From: Bacteroidota bacterium
GTDB lineage: Bacteria; Bacteroidota; Bacteroidia; Bacteroidales; UBA6013
Reading direction: 5' to 3'
DNA: 53,917 bases
Assembly (NCBI GenBank): GCA_020048645.1
Contig: JAIFMG010000070.1
Location: 1-53,917 of the forward strand
The notes below the pieces were generated by a model, which saw only the letters and a list, made by a program, of their open reading frames with translations, was not told the origin of the DNA and made no database searches. Position 1 is the first letter of the stretch. Each line of letters starts with the position of its first letter. The position numbers and the translations under genes were made by a program. Below are positions 26,930-35,295 of this stretch, in pieces.

Positions 26930-27688
26930 TTACTCCTGCTCGATGAGCGACTCGTCGTCGGAGCCGATGAGGATCCGGCCGCAGTATTCGCACACGATGA
27001 TTTTCTTGTAGTTGGCCACCTCGATCTTGCGCTGGGGCGGGATGAGGTTGAAGCATCCGCCACAGGCGCCGCGCTGGATGGGCACCACGGCCAGGCCGTT
27101 GCGGGCTCCGCCGCGGATGCGGTGGTAGGCCCCTAGGAGCCTGGGCTCGATGTTTTTTTCGAGCAGGGCGACCTCGTTGAGCAGGACGGCCTCGCGCTCG
27201 TTGGTCTCGGCGCTGATGTCCTTCATCTCCTTGAGCTTCTGGTCGAGCTCCTGGTTGAACTTCTCCAGCTCGCGGTTGGCTTCGTCCACCAGGGCCTGCT
27301 TGTTGTCGATTTCGATCTTGGCCTCCCTGGCCTTTTTCTTGGCCAGTTGGATTTCAAGGTTCTTGTACTCGATTTCTTTTTCGAGGGATTCGAACTCGCG
27401 GTTGTTGCGGATGTTGTTCTGCTGCTCCTTGTATTTGGCGATGGCGGCCTCGCTGTCCACGATCTGATCTTCCTGGATGGCGATTCGCCTCTTTTGCTCG
27501 GCAATGGCCTCCTCGTGCTTGGACACGCGGGTCTCAAGCCCGGTGATGGAGTCTTCGAGATCCTGCACCTCCAGGGGAAGCTCGCCCAGAAGGATCTTGA
27601 TTTTGTCGATTTCCGAGTGGACTTTCTGAAGCTGGCTCAGGTTCATGAGCCTTTCTTCGATGGTCCGGGTTGTGATGTTGGCGCTCAT
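26930..27688 (-). CDS. CdsZ-type coiled-coil zinc-ribbon protein
   Basis: A 252-residue protein with a long alpha-helical hairpin (about residues 12-185, rich in Glu, Lys and Ala in heptads) followed by a C4 zinc ribbon: CGGC, 20 residues, CEYC. This is the zf-RING_7 (C4-type) family, called CdsZ in Bacteroidota annotation. Members are thought to act in regulation of translation or RNA metabolism; the exact role is not fixed. It follows nif3 by three bases, an arrangement I associate with many bacterial genomes. Confidence 0.9.
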   Translation of the reverse strand: MSANITTRTIEERLMNLSQLQKVHSEIDKIKILLGELPLEVQDLEDSITGLETRVSKHEEAIAEQKRRIAIQEDQIVDSEAAIAKYKEQQNNIRNNREFESLEKEIEYKNLEIQLAKKKAREAKIEIDNKQALVDEANRELEKFNQELDQKLKEMKDISAETNEREAVLLNEVALLEKNIEPRLLGAYHRIRGGARNGLAVVPIQRGACGGCFNLIPPQRKIEVANYKKIIVCEYCGRILIGSDDESLIEQE

Positions 27689-27691
27689 GGC

Positions 27692-28786
27692 TTAAAAATA
27701 AGTTATCGGATTGGTGTCTTTCTCCACGGGGAGGCAGGCAAAAGTAGGGAATTTTTCGGAAATCATGGAGCAGAGCAGGCCGATTGTGAACTGCTCGCTT
27801 TCGAAATGCCCAATGTCGGCCAGCAAGATGCGGCCCTCGGCGTCGAAGAACTCGTGGTACTTGAAGTCAGCGCTGACGTAGGCCTGCGCCCCCGAGGCGA
27901 TGGCCTTGTGCCGCAGGAAGCTGCCCGCCCCGCCGCAAAGGGCCACCTCGCGGATGGGCTTGCCGAGCAGGGCCGTGTGGCGGATGGCCCCGACGCGGAA
28001 CTCGCGCTTGAGCAGGGCCAGGAACTCGAGCTCGGGCATTTCATGGGGCAGGCGGCCGACCATGCCGGCGCCCACCATGGGGTTCTCGTTGGCCAGCGGG
28101 TAGAGGTCGAAGGCCACCTCCTCGTAGGGGTGCGCGGCGCGCAGGGCGCGCACGATGGCGCGCTCTAGGTGCTTGGGCAGGACGGTCTCGACGCGGGTCT
28201 CGGGCTCGCGGTGCAGTTGGCCGACGGCTCCCACGAAGGGCTTGGCCCCCTGCCCGGCGCGAAATGTGCCCGTGCCCTCGAGGTTGAAGCTGCACGAGTC
28301 GTACTGGCCAATCTGCCCGGCCCCGGCCTCGAACAGGGCCAGGCGCAGGGCGTCGGCCTGGGCCGTGGGCACGAAGGTTACGAGCTTGAGCAGGTCGCCC
28401 TTCTCGGGGGCCAGGATGCGCCGGTCGAGCAGGCCCATCTTGTCGGCGATGGCATCGTTGACGCCCTGCCGGACGCTGTCGAGGTTGGTGTGCGCGGCGT
28501 AGATGGCGATCTTGGCCTCGAGGGCGGCCATGACCACGCGCTCCACGTAGGTGGCCCCGGTCAGGCGCTTGAGGCCGCCGAAGATGATCGGGTGGTGGGC
28601 CACGATCAGGCCCGCGCGGCGCTCCTTGGCCTCGCGTACCACGGCCTCGGTCACGTCGAGCGTCACCAGGACCTTCTCGATGGACCAGTCGGGCTGGCCC
28701 ACGAGCAGGCCGGCGTTGTCGTAGCTGGCCTGGTACGACGGGGGCGCCAGGCGGTCGAGCAGCGAGGTGATGTCTTGGACGCGCAT
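27692..28786 (-). CDS. Nif3-like dinuclear metal-centre protein
   Basis: A 364-residue member of the NIF3/YbgI family, a ring-shaped protein with a two-metal site. The N-terminal signature is SYDNAGLLVG, then VAHHPIIFGGLKRL with metal-binding His. The C-terminal metal ligands are in ADIGHFESEQF. The middle segment (about 140-240) is the PII-like insertion found in longer members. Annotated elsewhere as 'GTP cyclohydrolase 1 type 2' homologue, but the reaction is uncertain. Located between MerR and the zinc-ribbon gene with gaps of 16 and 3 bases, so one operon. Confidence 0.93.
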   Translation of the reverse strand: MRVQDITSLLDRLAPPSYQASYDNAGLLVGQPDWSIEKVLVTLDVTEAVVREAKERRAGLIVAHHPIIFGGLKRLTGATYVERVVMAALEAKIAIYAAHTNLDSVRQGVNDAIADKMGLLDRRILAPEKGDLLKLVTFVPTAQADALRLALFEAGAGQIGQYDSCSFNLEGTGTFRAGQGAKPFVGAVGQLHREPETRVETVLPKHLERAIVRALRAAHPYEEVAFDLYPLANENPMVGAGMVGRLPHEMPELEFLALLKREFRVGAIRHTALLGKPIREVALCGGAGSFLRHKAIASGAQAYVSADFKYHEFFDAEGRILLADIGHFESEQFTIGLLCSMISEKFPTFACLPVEKDTNPITYF

Positions 28787-28802
28787 CAGGGAAGTTTTGG
28801 GG

Positions 28803-29153
28803 TCAGAGGTTCTCCTTGAGCTCCACGAGCAGGCCGCGGATGGTTTGGAGGGAGTTGACGATCGCGAAGGTGTGCTCGGTGTCCTCGCGGTTTTCGCGCA
28901 GCTTCTTCTGGGCCCCGCGCAGGGTCATTCCTTTTTCCTTGACCAGGTGGTAAACCAGGTGCAGGTTGCGGATGTCCTTGGGCGTGAAAAACCGGTTGCC
29001 CTTCTTGTTCTTCTGGGGCTTGATCATCGCGAACTCCTTTTCCCAGTATCGGATCAAGGAGGTGTTCACCTCGAAAAGGTCGGCGACCTCCCCGATGGAA
29101 AAGAACAGCTTGTCAGGATTTTCAGCCAGGGTTTTGTCGATTTTTTCAATCAT
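28803..29153 (-). CDS. MerR family transcriptional regulator
   Basis: A short 116-residue regulator. Residues 14-85 are the MerR winged helix: FFSIGEVADLFEVNTSLIRYWEKEF, then GNRFFTPKDIRNLHLVYHLVKEKGMTLRGAQ. There is no cysteine-rich effector domain, only a short coiled-coil tail, so a metal sensor is unlikely. I start at ATG 29153 (MIEKIDKT); the frame to 29213 is unlikely. First gene of the nif3/zinc-ribbon unit. Confidence 0.9.
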   Translation of the reverse strand: MIEKIDKTLAENPDKLFFSIGEVADLFEVNTSLIRYWEKEFAMIKPQKNKKGNRFFTPKDIRNLHLVYHLVKEKGMTLRGAQKKLRENREDTEHTFAIVNSLQTIRGLLVELKENL

Positions 29154-29296
29154 TGCTGCGGAGTGGTGTTGCGAAATCGGTTGAACGGGAATGGCTATCC
29201 CGCCGCTGCCCATTCGCGGTTAAAGATAAACCATCGCCGCGAGCTGGCAAAATGGACGGGCTTGAATCTTTTTGACGAGCTTTTTCTTTCCCAAAG

Positions 29297-29328
29297 TTTC
29301 TAAGTCAAAAGAATAATCGGTATCTTTG
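29297..29328 (+). promoter_or_regulatory. Promoter of the RtcR-like regulator gene
   Basis: TTTC (29297-29300), 20 bases, then TATCTTTG (29321-29328), an exact -7 box. The ATG follows at 29368, so the regulator itself is expressed by the housekeeping sigma factor. Confidence 0.6.
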
Positions 29329-29367
29329 GCAAGTAAACCAATTAAACCATCAACACATTAACAACTG

Positions 29368-30819
29368 ATGAAATACCTCGTTTCGTGGATGGCCAATCGC
29401 AACGACTTCTTGGAAGACGGAGCAGCCATCAATGCAGAAGGGCCAAACAGCCGACTACAGCGGTTCTTCTTCCAACCAAGGGCATACGACAGCCACTTGA
29501 TTCTCTACTCGACCCCCAACGAAGGCGAAATGGCCCATCGCCTCGTCGAGCACCTGCGCGGACAGCACCCTGAACGCCACATCGAGCAACGCTGCCTGGA
29601 AATCGCCGACCCTTCCGAACAACGCCAAATCGTCGATCGGCAGTTGGAGCTTCTGGCAAGTTTCAAGGAAGACGACCAAGTCGAAATCTTCTACTCGGCA
29701 GGAAGCGACATGGTTCGCCTGGCATGGTTCCTTTCCACCCAACTGCACAAGAAGAAGGCCAGCCTCTTCACCTTCGGACAGAAAGGCACCAACCCGGAGG
29801 CGACGTCCAGCTTCCAGCCTATACAGTTCGAGACCGACGAGCCCTACTTCCAGCTCCGCTCCCGCACCAGCGCCATGGAAAGGTACCAGAAGAACTTCTA
29901 CCTGGGCTCGACGCTGCAGGCCGAGTACTTCCGCGCCCGATCCATCGCCTCGGCCCGCAACATCAGCGTGCTCATCCTGGGTGAGACCGGCGCCGGCAAA
30001 GAGCTGCTCGCCAGGTTCATCCACGAGGACTCCGCCCGCGCCAAGGCGCCCTTCGAGGTCGTCAACTGCGGGCCGCTGCTCACCAGCCAGGAGCTCCAGT
30101 CCAAGCTCTTCGGCCACGCCAAAGGCTCCTTCTTCGGGGCCGAGTCCGACCAGGAAGGCATCCTGGCCCACGCCGACGGCGGCACCCTGCTGCTCGAGGA
30201 TATCGGCGGCGCCGGCATCGAGGTGCAGCGCCAGATTCTCCAGTTCCTCCACGACGGCACCTTCCGCCCCTACGGCTCGCACGAGACCCGCCGCAGCGAC
30301 GTCCGCATCATCGCCACCACCAACAACGACCTGTTCGACAGCGTGCAGCGCGGCCAGTTCCGCGCCGACCTCTACTACCGCCTGGCCGTCGTTACCCTCG
30401 AAGTGCCCGCCCTGCGCCTCTGGGCCGCCCGCGAGCGCGAGGAGCTCATCGACTTCCTGCTCACCCACATCCCCAAGAAGTACCACATCGACAAACCCAA
30501 GCTCGAAGTCGCCCCCTCGGCCCTCGAAAAGCTCCTCAACTACGAGTACCGTGGCAACATCCGCGAGCTTGAGCACGTCCTTACCAACTGCTACATCTTC
30601 GTCCGCAAGACCATCCGCGAGAAAGACCTGGCCAACAAGTTCCGCGTCTATGAGCCGCCCACATTCGAGATCGGCGCCTGGGAAGCCGAGCTCATCAAGA
30701 AGGCCTTCCGCCACTTCCGCGGAAACCAGACCCACACCGCCCAGGCCATCGGATGGAGCATCAACACCCTCAAGAAACGCTGCGAGGTCTTCGGCATCAA
30801 CCGCGAAGACTACCATTGA
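29368..30819 (+). CDS. RtcR-like regulator: CARF-like sensor, AAA+ and Fis-type HTH
   Basis: A 483-residue bacterial enhancer-binding-protein relative. Residues 40-165 look like the CARF-type Rossmann sensor of RtcR: HLILYSTPNEGE at the first loop and VEIFYSAGSDMVRLAWFLS (105-123) at the ligand-loop position. The AAA+ domain has Walker A GETGAGKE (205-212), arginine-finger region FRADLYYRL (331-339) and GNIREL (396-401). Fis-type HTH at 450-475. Two oddities: the sigma54-contact loop GAFTGA is GSFFGA (253-258), and Walker B reads LLLED instead of LFLDE. No rtcBA genes are near; the next genes are Septu-like. Confidence 0.87.
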   Translation: MKYLVSWMANRNDFLEDGAAINAEGPNSRLQRFFFQPRAYDSHLILYSTPNEGEMAHRLVEHLRGQHPERHIEQRCLEIADPSEQRQIVDRQLELLASFKEDDQVEIFYSAGSDMVRLAWFLSTQLHKKKASLFTFGQKGTNPEATSSFQPIQFETDEPYFQLRSRTSAMERYQKNFYLGSTLQAEYFRARSIASARNISVLILGETGAGKELLARFIHEDSARAKAPFEVVNCGPLLTSQELQSKLFGHAKGSFFGAESDQEGILAHADGGTLLLEDIGGAGIEVQRQILQFLHDGTFRPYGSHETRRSDVRIIATTNNDLFDSVQRGQFRADLYYRLAVVTLEVPALRLWAAREREELIDFLLTHIPKKYHIDKPKLEVAPSALEKLLNYEYRGNIRELEHVLTNCYIFVRKTIREKDLANKFRVYEPPTFEIGAWEAELIKKAFRHFRGNQTHTAQAIGWSINTLKKRCEVFGINREDYH

Positions 30820-30843
30820 GCCAAGCGGTTCCGAACCCAACGC

Positions 30844-30882
30844 AAAAGATCCCAAGGCCTGGTGCCTTGGGATCTTTTTTTT
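30844..30882 (+). terminator. Strong terminator after the RtcR-like gene
   Basis: AAAAGATCCCAAGGC and GCCTTGGGATCTTTT flank CTGGT, followed by further T. It separates the regulator from the ptuA-like gene transcriptionally. Confidence 0.92.
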
Positions 30883-30987
30883 CGCGATTGCCCAAAGCAC
30901 GGCGCGGAGTGGGAAATCTTGTCCTTTTGTAGTATCTTGGCCTAAGGACGAATTTTTCGAAAGAAAAGAAAAGTCGGCCCGATTCAC

Positions 30988-31006
30988 AAGCATCGGAAAG
31001 CATCGG
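30988..31006 (+). repeat. Two direct repeats of AAGCATCGG, 10-base period
   Basis: AAGCATCGG occurs at 30988-30996 and again at 30998-31006, one helical turn apart, 32 bases upstream of the ptuA-like ATG. In-phase repeats of this sort are typical of regulator half-sites, but they are downstream of the most likely -7 box. Confidence 0.5.
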
Positions 31007-31037
31007 CGAACACCACTTCCACAAATTGCCCTGAAAC

Positions 31038-32597
31038 ATGGAAGAAAACCTGAAAGTCAACATCGAGGAAATCACTCTCGAGAACTTCCGAGGAATCCGC
31101 GGGAGATCCACGCTGAAGCTGCACGAGAAACTCACGGCGCTGGTCAGCGACAACGGCGCCGGCAAAACCACCGTGCTCGACGCCCTGGCCCTTCTGCTCT
31201 CCAACTGCCTTGAGGCCCTGGGCCTATTGCCCAATGGCTCAAGACTTTCCATGCGCCCGACCGACAACAACAATCTGGCCGCAGCGCAGGGTGATTACTT
31301 CCATCTCAGCGCCCAACTCCGGACCCGACACGTCGCGCCAGACTGGGACGTGGCGGACAATATCGAAGCACAAAACGCCCTGAACAATGGCAGCGGCTTC
31401 TGGGTCAAGGCCGTCGAAAAGCGCCTAAGCATCGAGCTAAAGGCCGGAAAAAAAACACCCGAGCCATTCCAGGGTGCTGAATTGTACGAGATCGCCTCCG
31501 AAATCCGGGAGTACCAAGAGCTCCGAAAGAAACACTCGGGCGTTCGCGACCCCAACGCTTACCCACTGCCCGTGGTGGCCTACTATCGCCTGGGCGCCAA
31601 CCGGCAGGCAACAGGAACATCTTCCCAGGGCTCCATCGACAACAACGCCGAGATCTACCGAGACTGCCTCTGGCTGGACCTGTCCGAAAGCTCGCGCCAG
31701 CTCTTCGAATGGTTTCGCTGGACGGACCGCATGATGCGGCAGGAGCTCCCCAATCCGGAAACGAAACAACTCCTCGAAATCAAGACCCGCCAAATCGACT
31801 GGATCCGCACAGCGGTGCTGCTTTTCCTGAACGACGTTCTGCCCGAGCCTGAAAGCATCGAAAAGGAGAGCTGGCGCGACTTCAAGGCATGGGACCGCTT
31901 CGACCACCTGGCCATTGTTTACGACGAACTGCACCCCGAAGGCAGCTTCGCCTTCCGTAAGGCAAGCGACGGCGGCATCCTCCACGAAGACCAGCTCTCC
32001 TCGGGCGAGCGGCACCTTTTCGCCCTGGTGGCTGACCTGGCCTTTCGGCTTGTGATGGCCAACTACCACAGCCACAACCCTTTGCGAGGATCCGGCATCG
32101 TGCTCATCGACGAGGTGGACCTGCACCTCCACCCCCGCTGGCAGCGCAAGGTACTCCACCGACTCAACCAGACCTTCCCGGGCCTCCAGTTCGTGGTGAG
32201 CACGCACAGCCTGGCCGCCACACAAAACCTCGATGGCCCAAACATCCGCATCATGCCCGACAGCTTCAACGCCGACCTGGAGCTCCACACGCTCGGGCGC
32301 GACCTGAACGCCGTGGCCGCCGAAGCCTTCGACCTGACGGAGGAACCGGAGGAGCAGCACGCGCTGTTCGAGAAACGAAGCAGGCTCAAGACCGCCATTC
32401 GTGCGGCCGACTTCGATTCCGCGCAGGAGCTGCTCGCATCCCTGCAAGAGAAGTGGGGCGCCAACTCGCCCGAAATCACCGCGCTCCGCTCATCGCTCGA
32501 GCTGGCCCAAAGAAGCCGTGCCCCAAAGCGCGAGCAATCGGATGAAGCCGCGCGCCTGTTGGCCCAGCTCGAAAAGGTGTGGGAAAACGAACCTTGA
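31038..32597 (+). CDS. Septu PtuA-like AAA ATPase
   Basis: A 519-residue ABC/SMC-type ATPase. LENFRGIRG leads into Walker A (SDNGAGKTT, 37-45); ABC-type signature LSSGERH at 320-326; Walker B IVLIDEVD at 354-361 followed by HLHPRWQ; switch histidine STHS at 388-391. A helical C-terminal extension (436-519) follows. With the HNH nuclease gene immediately downstream this is the PtuA/PtuB pair of Septu anti-phage systems; the same pair also serves as effector of retron Ec78, but no reverse transcriptase is present. PtuA forms a complex that controls the nuclease through ATP state (known for the family). Composition resembles neighbours. Confidence 0.87.
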   Translation: MEENLKVNIEEITLENFRGIRGRSTLKLHEKLTALVSDNGAGKTTVLDALALLLSNCLEALGLLPNGSRLSMRPTDNNNLAAAQGDYFHLSAQLRTRHVAPDWDVADNIEAQNALNNGSGFWVKAVEKRLSIELKAGKKTPEPFQGAELYEIASEIREYQELRKKHSGVRDPNAYPLPVVAYYRLGANRQATGTSSQGSIDNNAEIYRDCLWLDLSESSRQLFEWFRWTDRMMRQELPNPETKQLLEIKTRQIDWIRTAVLLFLNDVLPEPESIEKESWRDFKAWDRFDHLAIVYDELHPEGSFAFRKASDGGILHEDQLSSGERHLFALVADLAFRLVMANYHSHNPLRGSGIVLIDEVDLHLHPRWQRKVLHRLNQTFPGLQFVVSTHSLAATQNLDGPNIRIMPDSFNADLELHTLGRDLNAVAAEAFDLTEEPEEQHALFEKRSRLKTAIRAADFDSAQELLASLQEKWGANSPEITALRSSLELAQRSRAPKREQSDEAARLLAQLEKVWENEP

Positions 32598-32656
32598 CTC
32601 CATCACCCGGAGAAATCCGGCCACGATTGCATCCCCCCAAACACAAGCCCGGAAAG

Positions 32657-33382
32657 ATGATGCGGATCTACGACAGCGGAAGGCGCCCCGAGCCAGACGG
32701 CCCGTTCTGGAAGCAGGTGAACGAAATCCTGCTCGCCGAGCAAGGCTTCCTTTGCGCCTACACCATGATGCGGATCGAAACGGGAACCATGCAGAAAGAG
32801 CACTTCTTGCCTTCCAGCAAGCACCCAGAACGGAAACAGGACATGACCAACCTCCTGGCGGTCTGCAACGGAGGAAAGCGTCCGCGATCCGAAGGCAACT
32901 CTTGGAAAAAATTGTACGCAGACGCCAGGAAAGCCCACTTCGAATCGAAGAAGGAGTTTGTTCGCTACTTGAAAAATCCCAAATCCGCCGAATTCGAAAG
33001 CCAGAAGCACCTGATCGAATACACCGAAGACGGAGAAATCTTCTGCAAGGATACGATGCTGGAAAATGAGCTCGTGGACACCCGGCGCGGCCGGAGCTTC
33101 CTGAACCTCAACGCGCCCGAACTGGCCAAGGGACGGCGTGCGGCGTGGCAGGCGATGAAAGAGGCGCTGGACGACGCGTGCGGATCACCCGAATGGACCT
33201 CGACAGAAATCCTAAGGCAGATCGAACGATGCTGGCGACGCGACCAGGACGGGCGCTTCCTCGAATACAGGGGCTTCCTGATCAGCCAGCTCAAGCGCGC
33301 CTACCTGCGGCTCGCCAGCGCATCCGCCCCAACGCGGCCCGACGCGCCGCCTCCCCACGGCAGCGCCTCCCCGAAGGCCTGA
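32657..33382 (+). CDS. Septu PtuB-like HNH nuclease
   Basis: A 241-residue TIGR02646-like HNH nuclease, the effector partner of PtuA. Core: CAYTMMRIE (Cys33), EHFLP (His49), TNLLAVC (Asn65, Cys70) and NGGKR. Canonical relatives have CAYC at the first position; here the second cysteine is Thr, so metal binding may differ. I prefer ATG 32657 (MMRIYDSGRR), where relatives begin and GGAAAG lies just upstream; a GTG at 32579 would overlap PtuA by 19 bases and add 26 residues. The last 20 residues are Pro/Ala-rich. Expected role: DNA cleavage on infection, inferred from the family. Confidence 0.82.
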   Translation: MMRIYDSGRRPEPDGPFWKQVNEILLAEQGFLCAYTMMRIETGTMQKEHFLPSSKHPERKQDMTNLLAVCNGGKRPRSEGNSWKKLYADARKAHFESKKEFVRYLKNPKSAEFESQKHLIEYTEDGEIFCKDTMLENELVDTRRGRSFLNLNAPELAKGRRAAWQAMKEALDDACGSPEWTSTEILRQIERCWRRDQDGRFLEYRGFLISQLKRAYLRLASASAPTRPDAPPPHGSASPKA

Positions 33383-33473
33383 CCCAAGCCCAGCCTGCGA
33401 AATCCGCACGGGCGGCCACGAAAAACGCGGCAACAAGTTCGAAAGGCGACTCTGCCGCTGGTGGGGAAACGCT

Positions 33474-33481
33474 TACCTTCG
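33474..33481 (+). promoter_or_regulatory. Candidate -7 box for the secreted small protein
   Basis: TACCTTCG, 19 bases before the ATG at 33501. It is the TAnnTTCG variant; no -33 element is clear. It argues against the earlier ATG at 33483 as the start. Confidence 0.35.
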
Positions 33482-33500
33482 CATGACAAAAATCTTTCGC

Positions 33501-33878
33501 ATGATGAACAAGAGAAGAACTTTTTCGGCGCTGCTGCTTGCCTTGGCCCTGGCCTCGGGCCAAATGGCGGGCGCCCAGACCGAATCGCCCGTACACGAGG
33601 CCGCGACGGGCACCCGCTACATCTACTGCGAGCTGGTCGGCATCGAGCGGCCGCTGAGCAACAAGGTAACCGTGTCGGTTGACTTCGGCCAGGAGCGCGG
33701 CTGGTTCGAGGACATGCGCCTGCGCGACGAGGAGACCGGGCGGCTGCAGGCCTTCAACTCGATGGTGGACGCGCTCAACTACATGGGCCAGAACGGCTGG
33801 GAGTTCGTCCAGGCCTACACCGCCAACATCGGGGGCCAGAACGTTTACCACTGGCTGCTGCGCATGAAGGTGGAATGA
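33501..33878 (+). CDS. Small secreted protein of unknown function
   Basis: A 125-residue protein with a signal peptide (MMNKRRTFSALLLALALASGQMAGAQ). The mature part has a beta strand (RYIYCELVGIERPLSNKVTVSVDFGQE) and a motif of the kind found in DUF4177-like small proteins, where a 'GWEFVQ' turn follows a helix: MVDALNYMGQNGWEFVQAY. Such proteins are periplasmic or surface-exposed with no known reaction. It follows the nuclease gene but has a promoter-like element of its own and is probably not part of the defence unit. Confidence 0.75.
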   Translation: MMNKRRTFSALLLALALASGQMAGAQTESPVHEAATGTRYIYCELVGIERPLSNKVTVSVDFGQERGWFEDMRLRDEETGRLQAFNSMVDALNYMGQNGWEFVQAYTANIGGQNVYHWLLRMKVE

Positions 33879-33912
33879 CGGGCGCTTCGCTCGTTTTTTT
33901 GTAGGAGCTGAA

Positions 33913-33942
33913 AAAGGCCGCCCAGTTTCCTGGGCGGCCTTT
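33913..33942. terminator. Bidirectional terminator
   Basis: AAAGGCCGCCCAG and CTGGGCGGCCTTT around TTTC. It lies between the small secreted protein gene and the decarboxylase operon read from the other strand. Confidence 0.88.
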
Positions 33943-33978
33943 CGGTCAAAATTGGGATGTGAAGGGTGTTCGCCGTTC

Positions 33979-35265
33979 TCAGCCCAGGTAGCTGAGCAGG
34001 ATACCGGCCGCGATGGCCGAGCCGATGACGCCGGCCACGTTGGGGGCCATGGCGTGCATGAGCAAGTGGTTCGTGGGGTCGGCCTTGAGGCCCTCGTGCT
34101 GCGCGACGCGGGCGCTGTCGGGCACAGCCGAAACCCCTGCGGCCCCGATGAGCGGGTTGATCTTGTTCTTGCCCTTGAGGAACAGGTTCATGATCTTGGC
34201 GAAAATGACGCCCCCAGCGGTAGAGACCACGAAGGAGATGGCGCCCAAGGCGAAGATCATGATGGAGCTCGGGGTCAGGAACACGTCGGCCTGCGTGGAG
34301 GCGCCCACGGTCAGGCCAAGGATGATGGTAACACTGTCAATCAGCGGGTTGCGTGCCGTGTCGGCCAAACGTTGCGTAACGCCGGACTCCTTGAGGATGT
34401 TGCCGAAGAAGAGCATGCCAAGCAGGGGCAGGGCGCTGGGCGAGATGAAGGCCGTCAGCAGCAGGCCAATGACGGGGAACATGATCTTTTCGAGCCGGGT
34501 CACCGAGCGGGGAGGCTTCATGCGGATCTTGCGTTCCTCGGGGGTGGTCAGGAGCCGCATGACGGGAGGCTGGATGACCGGCACCAGGGCCATGTACGAA
34601 TAGGCCGCGATGGCGATGGGGCCGATGAGGTTCTTGACCACGGTGCCATCGGCCAGGGTCGTGCCGTTGGCGAGCTTGGAAGCCAGGAAGATGGCCGTGG
34701 GGCCGTCAGCGCCACCGATGATGCCAATGGCGGCCGACTCCTGAAGGTTGAAGCCCAGCAGGATGGCCCCGATGAAGGTCATGAAGACGCCCAACTGGGC
34801 GGCCGCGCCCAAAAGCATCAGCTTGGGGTTCGAAATCAGGGTCGAGAAGTCGGTCATGGCACCGATGCCCAGGAAGATCAGCGGCGGATAGACGCCCTTG
34901 ACCACGCCAAAGTAAAGGTAGTTGAGCACGCTGCCCTGCTCGTAGATGCCCAACTGCAGGTTGGCATCCAAGGCGAAGGGGATGTTGCCGATGATGATGC
35001 CCGTGCCGATGGGTACGAGCAGAAGCGGCTCGTAGTTGTACCGGATGCCCAGGTAGAGGAAGAGCAGGCCGACCAGGATCATGACCAAGTGCCCAGGGGT
35101 GGCGTTCGCGAAGCCAGTGTAGCCCAGGAACTGCGTTATGCCGCTCATCAGGCTATGCCCGGATTCCGGCTCGGCCCCAGTGGAGCCGAAGACCTGAAAC
35201 ACGCTGAGCATGGTCAGGACCATGATCAGCAAGGCCACGCTGTATTTTATGATGGTACGTTGCAT
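33979..35265 (-). CDS. Sodium-pumping decarboxylase, beta subunit
   Basis: The OadB/MmdB-type membrane subunit, 428 residues with about ten hydrophobic segments. It couples decarboxylation of the biotin-bound carboxyl group to export of sodium ions. Family sequence is visible: GVYPPLIFLGIGAMTDFSTLISNPK, AAIGIIGGADGPTAIFLASKLA, and SAVPDSARVAQHEGLKADPTNHLLMHAMAPNVAGVIGSA at the C terminus. Conserved Asp in GADGPT is the sodium-binding region of the family. Last gene of the operon, 30 bases after the biotin carrier. Confidence 0.95.
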   Translation of the reverse strand: MQRTIIKYSVALLIMVLTMLSVFQVFGSTGAEPESGHSLMSGITQFLGYTGFANATPGHLVMILVGLLFLYLGIRYNYEPLLLVPIGTGIIIGNIPFALDANLQLGIYEQGSVLNYLYFGVVKGVYPPLIFLGIGAMTDFSTLISNPKLMLLGAAAQLGVFMTFIGAILLGFNLQESAAIGIIGGADGPTAIFLASKLANGTTLADGTVVKNLIGPIAIAAYSYMALVPVIQPPVMRLLTTPEERKIRMKPPRSVTRLEKIMFPVIGLLLTAFISPSALPLLGMLFFGNILKESGVTQRLADTARNPLIDSVTIILGLTVGASTQADVFLTPSSIMIFALGAISFVVSTAGGVIFAKIMNLFLKGKNKINPLIGAAGVSAVPDSARVAQHEGLKADPTNHLLMHAMAPNVAGVIGSAIAAGILLSYLG

Positions 35266-35295
35266 TGGAAAAAGGATGTTTGGGATGAGTGGGGA

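Noticed and set aside
30883-31037. A sigma54 promoter for the ptuA-like gene
   Set aside because: I found no GG-N10-GC pair at a sensible position.
29368-33382. A retron (Ec78-type) instead of Septu
   Set aside because: No reverse transcriptase frame or msr/msd-like structure nearby.
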